Of a DNA stretch of 64,000 bases, positions 10,369-20,700 are shown in pieces. Origin of the DNA: Tetranychus cinnabarinus. Lineage: Eukaryota; Arthropoda; Arachnida; Trombidiformes; Tetranychidae. The notes below the pieces were generated by a model. It ran no database searches, was not told the origin of the DNA, and worked only from the letters and a program-made list of their open reading frames with translations. The stretch's first letter is position 1. Each line of letters opens with the position of its first letter. The position numbers were made by a program, and so were the translations under genes. The stretch spans positions 5,039,501-5,103,500 of the forward strand of contig WHVY01000004.1 in NCBI GenBank assembly GCA_022266195.1. The letters run 5' to 3'.

Positions 10369-10456
10369 TGAAAGCTGTGGCTGTTAAGCTGAATAAACCT
10401 GAATAAATGAAGACCAAAAATAAGATGAAGGCATTTTTGTTACTCTTTCGCTACAG

Positions 10457-10546
10457 AAGGAAAAAAGGAAGTCAAACGAGAATGGTGAAGGAGCAGCAAA
10501 GTGGACTCAACAAAAGAATCCACCTTTATTATTAGATCAACTTGAG
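10457..10546 (+). other. Orphan exon-like frame beside the Ski2 fragment
   Basis: A pyrimidine-rich acceptor (ending ctacag, 10451-10456) precedes 30 open codons. These read KEKRKSNENGEGAAKW then TQQKNPPLLLDQLE, and a GT donor (gtaaca) follows at 10547. The wording looks like real protein, but I do not recognise it and find no partner exon. It may be a captured exon from another gene or a chance frame. Confidence 0.35.
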
Positions 10547-11963
10547 GTAACAATCCGTTCCGCTTTCCATTATTTAATTGAATCAATCATCATTAGCCTT
10601 ATCTTTACTTTCTACCTGTTTTTAGATAACTTTGAACATGCTTACTCTATTGAATGGCTGATTGGAAAAGAAAGATTATCAGAATAGTTACATTCAATCT
10701 GATGAATCATTTCGTTGATAAAAAAACACAAGATGGAAAAGACAAAGTAAGAACGAATATAATACTCGAAAATGATGTTTTTATCGGACCAATCAATTGT
10801 TATTGAATTTCTATTCTTTAAATAAAAACTCAAGGCAACAAAAATGTAGGAACAGAATGATCAAACATAAACATGCAAATGGTGTTGAGAAAAAAAAACA
10901 ATTTGTTTTACTGATTATGCCAATCCTTTCAGTGTTTACCGTCAAAATGTTTCTGAATCTAAAAGGCTATTCAAATTGCGGAAACTCATTCAAACATTGA
11001 ATAGTAACAATTTGAAGAACAAAGAAATATGAGAAAATAAGAAACATACCTAGACTTGGTTACCAGAAAAACAAATCCTGGATGTTGAAGGTACATTACC
11101 AAATATTTCTGGACATTGGTTTATTATGGAACAAAAGTAATTAAATGAACGATTAAGAACCAATTATTCACAAACAGAGATGAAACAAGACCAGAACAGA
11201 GAATTCAAATTTCAATATAATCAAATTACGAGTAAATAAACCAGAAAAAATAAGCCTTACTTTGCTGATCCTTTGTTTTTTGTATGCTTACTAAAAAGTC
11301 GTTTACCACTTTGCCCTTTGAGTAATCTCTTTCTTTTGTTGTTGCTATTAGACTAAATTTAGCCGTTACTAACGAAAGCTTGTAAGCTTGTTTTGCTTAT
11401 CAGCTTTTGATTTCAGTTACATCTTAAGTTCAATTAATTCAACTTGTTTTCTTTCAAATTTCAACCTTTTATCCTGCTTTTTTTCATGAAATTAATTGTT
11501 ATATCAAAATTTATTCAACAAATTGACAGTCAAAATGACTTCTCTTTTAAAGACTTCTCTTCTCTTTCCATTGTGTAAGCTTGTTTGTGCCTTCTTAATG
11601 ACTAAATGTCCGTAACTTAGTTCGATTAACTTCCCATTTGGAATTGGTACTGATTTAGTATCGGGTTGATTGAAATGTTAACAAAAAATGTGATCAACAA
11701 GACAAAAAAAGTAGAATTGGATTCATGTATATATTGAAAGAGAGAGTGAGATGATGACAAAAGACACCAACCAAAAAGGCTTTAAAATCTTATGGTTTGA
11801 TGGTAAAGTGATTTAAGTCTTATCATTTAGCTTTACACTCGTTTTACCATTTAAAATAACAATCAAAAATTTACTTTCATTTAATCTGATCTGATACACA
11901 TCAACAGACCATCTCTTCATCTGGATTCAAATATCTATTCAGTGAAACAAAAACACGTTCAAA

Positions 11964-12720
11964 ATGTTTCCAAGTTGTTTCAACCTATCCCAGTTAAGAA
12001 GTACCATGATTAAGCAGCAGTCAACCTTTTTTATTCATGCTATAATTGCCATGATTTTTTGGTTCCATGTTTCCATCGGTGATCCTCATGCTCTTGATGA
12101 TGATTGTCTCAAATGTATCTGCTCGGTAAGTAAACATTATCCTTTTTATCATTTCCCTGATCATAGATGTAATCATATCTAATAATTATTTGCACGTACT
12201 TCAACCGATTTTCAATATTTCCTACCTTCTGATTGATTCTTTTGTTGTTCATTGATATTTATTTTACATCTTATCGTAATAAAAGGCAAGCTCGGAGTGC
12301 GATGATCAAGTTCGCTGTCATACTGAGGGTCAAGATGATTATTTTTGTGGTCCTTTTCAAGTATCACGAAATTACTGGTTTGAAGCTGGTTCTCCTGGTT
12401 ATGATGCCAGTAACCCGATGGGTAAGATAGTTTAATTTAATTGATTTTACGGATCCTACTGATTTCGCGTCTCTTTTTTTACTATAGATTTTGAGAATTG
12501 TGTAAACAATATTTACTGTGCCATTCAAACCGTCAATCAATACTTAAAAATCAAGCAAAAAGATTGTGATGCTGATGGAATCATTACCTGTCAGGATTAT
12601 GCATTACTACACAAATTTGGACCAGCTAACTGTACTGATGAGAAAATGTATTCCAATTCATCGTTTTGGCATAAATTTGATTCATGCTTCTCATTTACAA
12701 ACGGAACCAAGCAATTTTAA
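11964..12720 (+). CDS. Destabilase / i-type lysozyme-like secreted protein
   Basis: Exons 11964-12125, 12286-12421 and 12488-12720 have GT-AG borders and give 176 residues. An ATG at 12006 would give 162 residues and a cleaner signal peptide, starting MIKQQSTFFIHAIIAMIFW. The mature part has the i-type pattern: CLKCIC, ECDDQVRCH, CGPFQVSRNYW, FENCVNNIYCAI, DCDADGIITCQDYALLHKFG and SFWHKFDSC. About a dozen cysteines are spaced for disulfides. Family members cleave peptidoglycan, and some also hydrolyse isopeptide bonds. By alignment to the bivalve enzyme from memory, the catalytic Glu is Ser here and the catalytic Asp is Glu. Muramidase activity is therefore doubtful, as in many arthropod members. 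Role inferred: gut or immune secreted protein. The first acceptor (aaaag) is weak but keeps the frame and the CIC-x-x-x-C spacing. Confidence 0.82.
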
Positions 12721-13382
12721 CTTCTTCCACAAGCCAATTCCTGTAATTGGTAAAAGTAGCCTTACAAGACTATTTCAACTGTTTCTGCCCAGATGATCTC
12801 AATGAAATGGAACCCTCAAAGCTATTTCTAAATCATTTAAAATAATTTATAACTCGTTACATCAATGGACACAATATTAATCAACTAAACACTCTCAACA
12901 ACTTTACAACTTTCCAATAGTCAGACATCGATGTCAAGTTGTTTCAATTGTGATAGTTTACTGAGCAATTTAAATTTGCTATCACAAAATTTTGTATTTT
13001 ACTTGTTATACCAAAGATTTCTCATGTTAGTCACACTCAATTGTTATTTGTTCAACTTTTAATTTTAGATATTCTTGAAATTCTGAACTTTTCAAAGACA
13101 CATTTTATAAAACATATTTCCAATTGAAGTAATTATTGTTAACAAAAAAAGATTGAAAATTTATTTCAAGAAATCGAAAAAGAAGTTTTCAATTAATAAT
13201 TTGAAGTTAGCTATGATTTAGCTGTATATGAAGATATACAGATAATTGGAAATGTTAATTACAAGGTCTATTCAAAAGTCACTTATATTTCTCACTTTGT
13301 TAATAATTGTAAGATGATCATCTCATTTTAGTATCTTCAGTCCAGTCGTTGATTTAAAGTTAATTGAGATTATTGCACTTGA
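12721..13382. other. Intergenic, convergent 3' ends of lysozyme and SDR
   Basis: 662 bp of AT-rich 3' flank. It holds a small perfect hairpin at 13222-13241 (8-bp arms CTGTATAT/ATATACAG, 4-base loop). Nothing coding seen. Confidence 0.5.
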
Positions 13383-14375
13383 TTAATGTGATTTGATGGG
13401 TTTGTTACCATTTTTCTGTTCCTGAGATCTTCCAGTAAATTTGGTCATCAACTCAAGGAATCCTGCTGCTCTGTAAAGATAGTAACCACTCATTGACGGA
13501 ATGAAACTTCGAAGGACCATCAAATAGTAAACAATTCTTGGTAAAACTAAAATAAATTGTTCAGTTCGAATGGCATGAATCACTTTCTCGGCGATATATT
13601 CAGGCTCCAAGGTGGAAATGAGTTTTGACGAGGCTCCATCAAACATTCCGGTGTTGACTAGGAAAGGACAGATAGCAGTACATTTAATTCCAGTTAAACC
13701 AGCTCGCATCAGTTCACAAGCCAGTGTTTCATGTAACATGTAGACAGCAGCTTTGGTAGCTGAGTAATCGGTTAATTTAGGAACCCCAAAGAAAGAGGCA
13801 ACAGTTGCCATAGTCACAATGTGTCCATGATTGACAGAGATCATATCTGGTAGAAAAGCTTTGTTGATCCAAAAGTTGGATAAAACGTTGACATCAAAAG
13901 AACGAAGTATTTCTTCATCAGTCAATTCAAGGAAATCTTTTCCCGAAACAACACCAGCATTGTTGATTACCATGGTCACTGGAGTTCCCAGGTCTTTTTT
14001 AATTCTATCCGGCATGGACTTAACCCATTTACGGTCTGAAATATCCCCAGTGTAAGCTACACATTGGCAACCCAATTGACGGATGGTGGCTGCAGTCTCC
14101 TCTAGAGTGACACCATTAATATCCCAAAGAACCAGACACTTTACTTGTTTGGCCAACTTGAGAGCAACTATTCGACCGATTCCACTTGCAGCGCCGGTAA
14201 TGAGAACAACTTCTTTTTCAAGCGATTTGTACCTCCATTCACCAGGAACAAAGAAGAAGACAATTGCTTCCACCCAATGATATAAACATAAAAGGATTAC
14301 ACGAAGAGAATCTTTCAAATCATTCATGATTTGAGCTTGTACTTTGGTCAGTTGATTTTTTACTTGAATCGACAA
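13383..14375 (-). CDS. Short-chain dehydrogenase/reductase, SDR16C-like, intronless
   Basis: 330 codons in one exon. A hydrophobic stretch at about 27-43 should anchor the protein in the ER or lipid-droplet membrane. The Rossmann motif TGAASGIG is at 60-67, Asp85 suggests preference for NAD(H), NNAG is at 138-141 and YSATK is at 204-208. Length and layout match the SDR16C group, which includes epidermal retinol dehydrogenase 2 and 17-beta-HSD 11/13. Those enzymes oxidise retinol, steroids or other lipid alcohols; the substrate here is unknown. The residue 13 before the catalytic Tyr, normally Ser, reads as Thr191. A TATA-like box lies 79 bp upstream of the start. Confidence 0.88.
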   Translation of the reverse strand: MSIQVKNQLTKVQAQIMNDLKDSLRVILLCLYHWVEAIVFFFVPGEWRYKSLEKEVVLITGAASGIGRIVALKLAKQVKCLVLWDINGVTLEETAATIRQLGCQCVAYTGDISDRKWVKSMPDRIKKDLGTPVTMVINNAGVVSGKDFLELTDEEILRSFDVNVLSNFWINKAFLPDMISVNHGHIVTMATVASFFGVPKLTDYSATKAAVYMLHETLACELMRAGLTGIKCTAICPFLVNTGMFDGASSKLISTLEPEYIAEKVIHAIRTEQFILVLPRIVYYLMVLRSFIPSMSGYYLYRAAGFLELMTKFTGRSQEQKNGNKPIKSH

Positions 14376-15660
14376 TCAACCAAACCTATTCACATTGACT
14401 GAAATCGACTTTTGATTACAAAAAAAAGAGTAAAAACTCTTAAAAACTGTTGGTTATATAAGTTGGATAGACGCTTAAGTTGAACAGTAAATAGACAACA
14501 GGATGGTGAGTCCTGAAAAATGGAAAGATGTGGTTTGTTTGGAAACGGAAAGGACAATAAAAATGAAGAATTGGCTTTTGAGAGTTAAGTTAAGTTGATG
14601 ATGATGGTGAGAATGAAAATAGAAAGGTGAGAGAGAAGGAAGAATAATTGTGATGAAGAATGATTTAAATCTGTAAGAACCGGTTGGTGATTGATCAAAG
14701 TTGGTTTATTTTAAGTGTTACTTTTCAACTTGATCATGTTTTCACTGCTGTTCAACCGTACATGTCAAGTCACTTACAATCAATCTGATTCACCAATTTA
14801 CCAGAGAATTGAACAAATTACGAAAAAAAAATCATTCTATCTTAATTTATGCCAATTATTTGCCTATTTTCAAGGACTAATTATTATTTTCAGACAAAAT
14901 CATTTTTGAAAATCTATCGTCAACACTATTATTCAAAAACAAACGTATCACCAGGAAATATCATATGAAACCTGTAAATGTGAAGATGATTATGTTAAAC
15001 AATCAACTTGATGTGAATAAAAAGAAACGAAAAATAAACAATTCAATTTATCATTCAGTAAATGGTAATAATTTGTGCGACACTTCTCTCGGATAACATC
15101 AACTTCCAGTTCAATTTTAGCCAACAATAACCTTCCATAGATATTTGTTTACCATTCAATTGTTAGCCATTCAATTGTTGGTCAATCAATAAGTTGGTAG
15201 CCTTGATTAAATGTAAGAGTCTGAATCTTTAAATCTACTTTTTTAATCTACAATAATAGAAATGCTCTTTCTTACCTTTTCTTTAATGGTTCAGAGCTAT
15301 TTTAACATCAACATTAACTGGATATTATTATTGCTATTGTTATCATTATTTCCTAAATTTGTGCCGACACTCATCTAATGGACATCTTATTCATCTTGAC
15401 TGACATGAAGGATAGATGATAAACTTTTCCTGACAGGAAAATCAAATTAAAACCTGGAAAATCCAGAAAATTTTGATTCTGCTAGATGTTGACATTAATA
15501 TGCTATAAATAGCATTAGGTTTGATAGTCATACATGTATCATACAATAGAGTTGACCTTTTCATAATTGAATGGCGGTCGCATTATCACAATGAGCTGGA
15601 ATATTTAGATACATTTAAAAATTTGAGTTTCTTAAATGAATCAACGAAGACGATTTATAT
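14376..15660. other. Intergenic upstream of SDR gene
   Basis: AT-rich, with the TATA-like site at 14454-14461 and no supported gene. A CTATAAATAG string near 15503 is TATA-like but has no gene placed after it. Confidence 0.4.
14454..14461 (-). promoter_or_regulatory. TATA-like box upstream of SDR gene
   Basis: TTATATAA, self-complementary, 79 bp upstream of the SDR start codon on the minus strand. The distance is plausible for a core promoter with a short leader. Confidence 0.4.
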
Positions 15661-15991
15661 ATTAAATGGGTAAGAGTAAGGTTTTACGGACTAAGGCGGA
15701 ACTTAAAAATCACACACTTTTGCTAACCAATGGTAAAATTGATAATTAGTACACAAACAGGTGAACATTCAAATTTAATTGTTTTTCATATGAAATTAAT
15801 GATTAATCAGAATTTTCTCTGCTCCTCTTTGACTGTCCATGGATTTGAGACAAGATTAGTAACTAACAATTAGTTCAATTACCATTATAACCATTAGACT
15901 TAATTTTAAAGATTAACCTGATTGGATCTTAATTTAAATAACCCATGTTGCCCCTCCTTAGTCCGTAAAACCTTACTCTTACCATTAAATG
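15661..15991. mobile_element. MITE-like non-autonomous DNA transposon with TSD
   Basis: A 315-bp element (15669-15983) has 28-bp perfect terminal inverted repeats at 15669-15696 and 15956-15983, each starting GGTAAGAGTAAGG at the outer edge. It is flanked by an 8-bp direct repeat ATTAAATG (15661-15668 and 15984-15991), as a cut-and-paste transposase would leave. No transposase frame lies inside, so it is non-autonomous. An 8-bp duplication fits hAT, P or Merlin-like superfamilies; the TIR alone does not decide. Confidence 0.88.
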
Positions 15992-16811
15992 ATATCTTCT
16001 CTTTATTTTGATATCAGTTTGTTTTATTTAATTTGAATTGATTTTTTGTTCGAATGTGCAAATGTTACTTTTGCATAAAATTTGAACCTAAAATTGCATT
16101 ATTTCCATTTAAAATTTTGCTTTCTTGAAAATGACGAAAAAAAAGAGAACATTGAAGGTGGAGTGTTCGTAATTTTTTAAAAGTGATGATGTTTGATTGC
16201 AGATCTTGTTGTTTTTTGGTGGCTTTAAATTGTGGGTAATTGAGTTTCATTTCACAGTAATTAATAATAAATTTATATTATAACACTTTTCGCTTGGTTG
16301 ATATCCTTACGTTTCTTGGTATAACAAAAATCATAAAGTTGAATGAAGTAAAATATCATATAATTATCATATGATATAGTCAAAGTATGTGAAATGATTG
16401 CTTTATGATTTAAATAAACTGCATTGCTTGATTGCTTGAATTATTCAATTGATAACACTGCACAATGAAAAAGATCATTTCTTGTTAGCTAACAGCTGGT
16501 TAGTGGCTATCGTTTTTCTTAATGAAATGTATCAGTAGTTTAATCCTTGATTAAATCGATAGCTTGTGATGACTTGTTGAACGAACATATTTCACTCGAA
16601 TGTTGCTGGTATCATAAAATCCAATAGGTATGATCGATTTCTTCGTCCTTATTCGTACTACTGTTGTAATTAGCTTGGTGCTTAAGTTTGCGGCTAGTGT
16701 TTTGAATCGGGTGACATTTGATTTGACAAAGGTAAAATTTAATCAAAATGAGATGTCTTGCAATCGCAATTTTGTTCCATGGGTATCATCAATTTTGGGT
16801 TTCTGCTAATT
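15992..16811. other. 3' flank of the trachealess gene
   Basis: AT-rich sequence downstream of the trachealess stop codon, likely 3' UTR. AATAAA hexamers for the minus strand (TTTATT) occur near 16023-16028. A 9-bp inverted repeat (ATATCATAT/ATATGATAT) lies around 16353-16377. Confidence 0.4.
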
Positions 16812-17793
16812 CTAATTATAAGCACCCCAATGATGATGATGATTATTGGTGACTGGAGTTGGTGTTGCAGTTGCTGCTGTTGGTACTCCAGGTCCAGGAT
16901 TACCCCCGGTCTTGTATATGTGATATGCGGCAGCATAAGGATCAACCAAATGATGGTAATGATGAGAAGGATGAGGTGGCGGGGGCGGTGGTGGCGGTGG
17001 AGGAGGAGGAGGTGATTGATGATATGGATGCGTATGAGGATGACCATGAGGGTGGGTTTGTTGATGATGATGGGTATGATGGGGATGAGGGTGAGTATGA
17101 TGAGGATGATGAGGATGGTGATAAGCTGCTGCTGGTGCAACCACTTGAGGCTTTAGGATGGCTGGAGTTTCCCGAATCACACTGATATGGCGAAGTAAAT
17201 TTGACGATGGGCTTCCACAGGGTCCTGGACTACCTGGACTTAAAACACCGTGTCCTCCGCTGGTTAACCCATTTGATCCTCCTATACTTGAAACTGGAGA
17301 TTCACTTGAAGGTGGTGAAGGTGATTTCCAGGGACGAACAGGACTAGATGTATACCGGCGACGTTTCGATGAATCAATTGATGATTGATTACCGTTGATG
17401 GAATTTGAAGGCGCTGTAGCTGAAGATGTTGGTACACCAGCATGATGACCTGGTGAGTTTCCATTTGAAAGTCCATGCTGTTGCTGAGAAGAGCAAGAAT
17501 CACCGGGCATTGGACGACGCACTCCGGAACCAATTATACCATTATTACCGTTTAAAGTTAATTGATTTGTTTGATTGTTGGATGATGGAGATGAAGAAGA
17601 AACAGATGACGATGAAGATGGAGGAACAGACTGCGGCGGTGGACCAACTATTAGAGGTGAAGGAGGCGATGGAGTTATCCGCTTAGAAGATGGACTTGTT
17701 TTTATTGTAATTGGAGATGATGATACAGAATTTATCAAACCTATCCCACCAAGTTGACTTAAATCCATTATCACATGATCATATTCTAAACCA
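16812..17793 (-). CDS. trh: trh exon 10, Ser/Pro/His-rich C-terminal tail
   Basis: Acceptor tccacag, then [16 protein letters not shown] and about 310 residues of low-complexity activation-type sequence to a TAG at 16812-16814. It includes an RRRYTS sequence (about residues 589-594) that fits the Akt consensus RxRxxS. It also has a long His/Pro tract with a 13-Pro run. Confidence 0.9.
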
Positions 17794-20700
17794 CTGTGGA
17801 TAAAGAAATAAAAAATAAAAATAATTATCAATCAGCGATTCAAGAGTATTAAAAATATAAGGCAAAGAAGTCATTGCAAGTCAAGAAGAATGAAGCACTA
17901 ATTATTATATTTTTGTACTGTGTCAAGAAAAAGCTAAATTAAAATTTACTTGATTGTTAATTTCATTACTTGAGCTAATTTTTTCGCACAAAACTGGCTT
18001 ATTAACTAAATGAAGCAAGCAATGAATTGAAAATCCCGCTAATTTAATGGCGCGAGTTAAACTTTCATTAAATGACAATTATTTTAAGCACAAAAATGTG
18101 AAGAGTCAATACGAACCTAATAACATAATTTACACTTATAATGCTTTGTTCTTGATCCTCCGATCCATTAGTCGACCCACCATTAGTAGCACCTTTACCA
18201 TTCGGAGTTCCGTTATTACTACAAATTAATGTTGCACAAGTTTGAATCCAAGTGAATCCTCCATTTTTATTCATTATTTTATAATATTTAGACATAACCT
18301 GTCCCTTGTGTATCACTATATTCATAAACAAAAGATGGCGTTAGTAGTTGCATCATAAATACAAATGTATTTTTATTTCAACAAAACGTAATCAACTTGA
18401 ATCACTTAAATTTCATTATTGTCATTAAAAATAATCTTCAAGACAACAAGTTAATCATAATTAAGATGCCAACTCATTGTAGACCAAGAAGACAGGTAAG
18501 TTTTTTTAATTTTTCAAGAATATATCTAACAAGTTTAATGTTCATTTAGGTATGACAAGATGACTTCCCTTGTTATGACCATTATAAAGGTTAAAAGTGG
18601 ACCAGGTTAATCGTTGATTAGTGTTCAAGATGACGGAGAAGAGGACAAGAAGACATGAAAATAAACTTACAATCAAGGTGACATTTTCTAAGTTGAATAA
18701 CATCCTGTCCATGAACCAGCGAGTACATATTACGTCCCGTTAATTCATCCGCATTATAATCCAAAAGATCTGATATTCTGGTTTTTAAAGACAGTTTAAT
18801 GATGTTTATATTAGAAAGGCAGATTAAAGGATAATCAAACGAGGCGAGGAGATAAAATGTATAATGGTCAAAAAACAACAAGATCATTTAAATAACACAA
18901 CGAAAGCAAACGACACAATCATGACAGGCAGACAAACAAACAAACACAAAAAGGATTCATTGTTTTTATCCACCAACAACGGCGATAGTGAAAGGCTAAC
19001 CTTCCTGATAGTGATAAAGATAACAATTACAAATAATAAAGGGTGGTTTATTTAATCGGTTGAGTTGACCTCAAATAAAGGTCCTTCGAGGTCATGGTTA
19101 TGAATTTTACTGACAATTTTATGTTATGTAGCTTGAAAAATTTGATTGTAGGCCCAAGTAAATAAAAAAATAATCATCATAATGATATAATAGAAGGTAA
19201 ACTTTGACTCTATTACCATTGTTTAAACCAAATTGTTTTTTAGGGCTTTAATTGCTGAACCGAGTAATTAGAATCTCTAAACTAACTAAAAACCAGTAAC
19301 AACAAAACAGTTGAAAAAAAGGATCCTCCACTAGTTTCAATGCATTTGTTTTGAAACCTTTGACGATAAAGATGATAATGATGACGATCATCATCTGTCT
19401 TCTCTCTTCCTCTCAATTCCTTTGGGTAGCGTTAAAAATGATGATATTTATATAATACATTACGATTTGTGAATAATATGTTTCCAGTTTTACTTTTCAT
19501 ATGAAAATTATCATGTTTTTATAAGGCTAATGGTTCGATTAATTGTCCATCAAGTCAAATTAATTATCTTCTCCATGTGAATACATTAATTCCTCTCTTG
19601 GTCTCTCTCTTTCCAACATTCATTAGACACACTTATGCTTCAATTGGCTCATCTTCCTCATCATCATTCCTTTATTATTCTGGTTATTCCCATAGTAACC
19701 ATATTGATGTTCATTTTTCATTAAAACATTTTGCAGGACAAAACGAAAAAACAAAAAATTCCTAAAAAAATGTTAAGCCTTTACCATTTACTGAATCTTT
19801 CATCCATCAATCACCATTAAAAACTGTTAATATCTCAATTGAAGCCATTTAGGGTTACAATCAATTTAAACAATGCTTACCTTGGTTCACAATGAAGTAT
19901 CTTAAAATCAAGTCCTAATCTCATGACAAACATATCGGGTTCTAATCGTAATTCATTAACAGAAGGTGGCGGAAGAGCAATTGCAATACCAACAAGGCCT
20001 ACAAGTTTAACTGGACCATTTTGATTTTCTCCTAATGATGGAAACACAAGAAAAGGTTAAAGGTTGATTTATTAAGTAAAGGTGTCGACCCTTTGATTGT
20101 TGCTTACTTCTTGAATTAGCATCGGGCCTTAGGTGTGATATTACATGGACTACTCGATAGCCACTTGATTTAAAATGTTGACAACCTCGTTTGGTTAAAG
20201 TTGATTTCATTCGGATGCAAAATCGCCTCTCTAAATGATCTGGATCTGAAGTGGTCATCAAATTGTTTGAATTACCATAAGATGGACTGTCTGACTCGGA
20301 GGATGCATTTGAACCAACTGAGGCCGGTGGTAAAGGAGAAGAGCTCAGTTGAGAGGAAGAAGAAGACAATGAATTGGTATGAGTAATGCCCAGTTGTTCA
20401 GCCAATTCAGCGTGATCTTGTTGGTGAGTGTAATCAAACACACTTGACCCAGTCATTTCAACCTTTTGCAACAAAAAAGAAATAGAAATCAATTTAGTCT
20501 CTTTCAATCGAAATTCATTTTCTAGAAATGTCCGTTTTAAAATGCAATATTTATCAGAATCAAACTCAACATTAAATTCACCAACAAAAAAGGTGAATTC
20601 ACCAAATAACAATGCGATTTTAACCTCAAAATCCTCCTACAAGAAGTTTCAAGTGATCTTTTCAATGGGTTATTTGGTCATTCAGACAGGAATTTTTTCA

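Larger units (their letters stand above)
9689..11963. other. Intergenic zone with gene-fragment debris
   Basis: Between the SOD-like gene and the lysozyme. It contains a duplicated Ski2 fragment (10267-10368), an exon-like frame (10457-10546) and two overlapping broken frames near 11035-11230. The remainder is AT-rich with no recognisable gene. Confidence 0.6.
17794..19880. other. trh introns 7-9
   Basis: Introns 17794-18116, 18316-18670 and 18778-19880, apart from exons 8 and 9. Non-coding, AT-rich. Short frames at 18864-19055 and 19577-19765 have no support. Confidence 0.7.

Noticed and set aside
13222..13241. Hairpin between lysozyme and SDR as a transcription terminator
   Set aside because: Hairpin terminators do not apply to animal polymerase II genes; kept only as a structural note.
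16739..17185. His/Leu/Ile-rich and Trp/Arg-rich frames on both strands over trh exon 10
   Set aside because: Shadows of the CAY/CCN repeats of the real exon.
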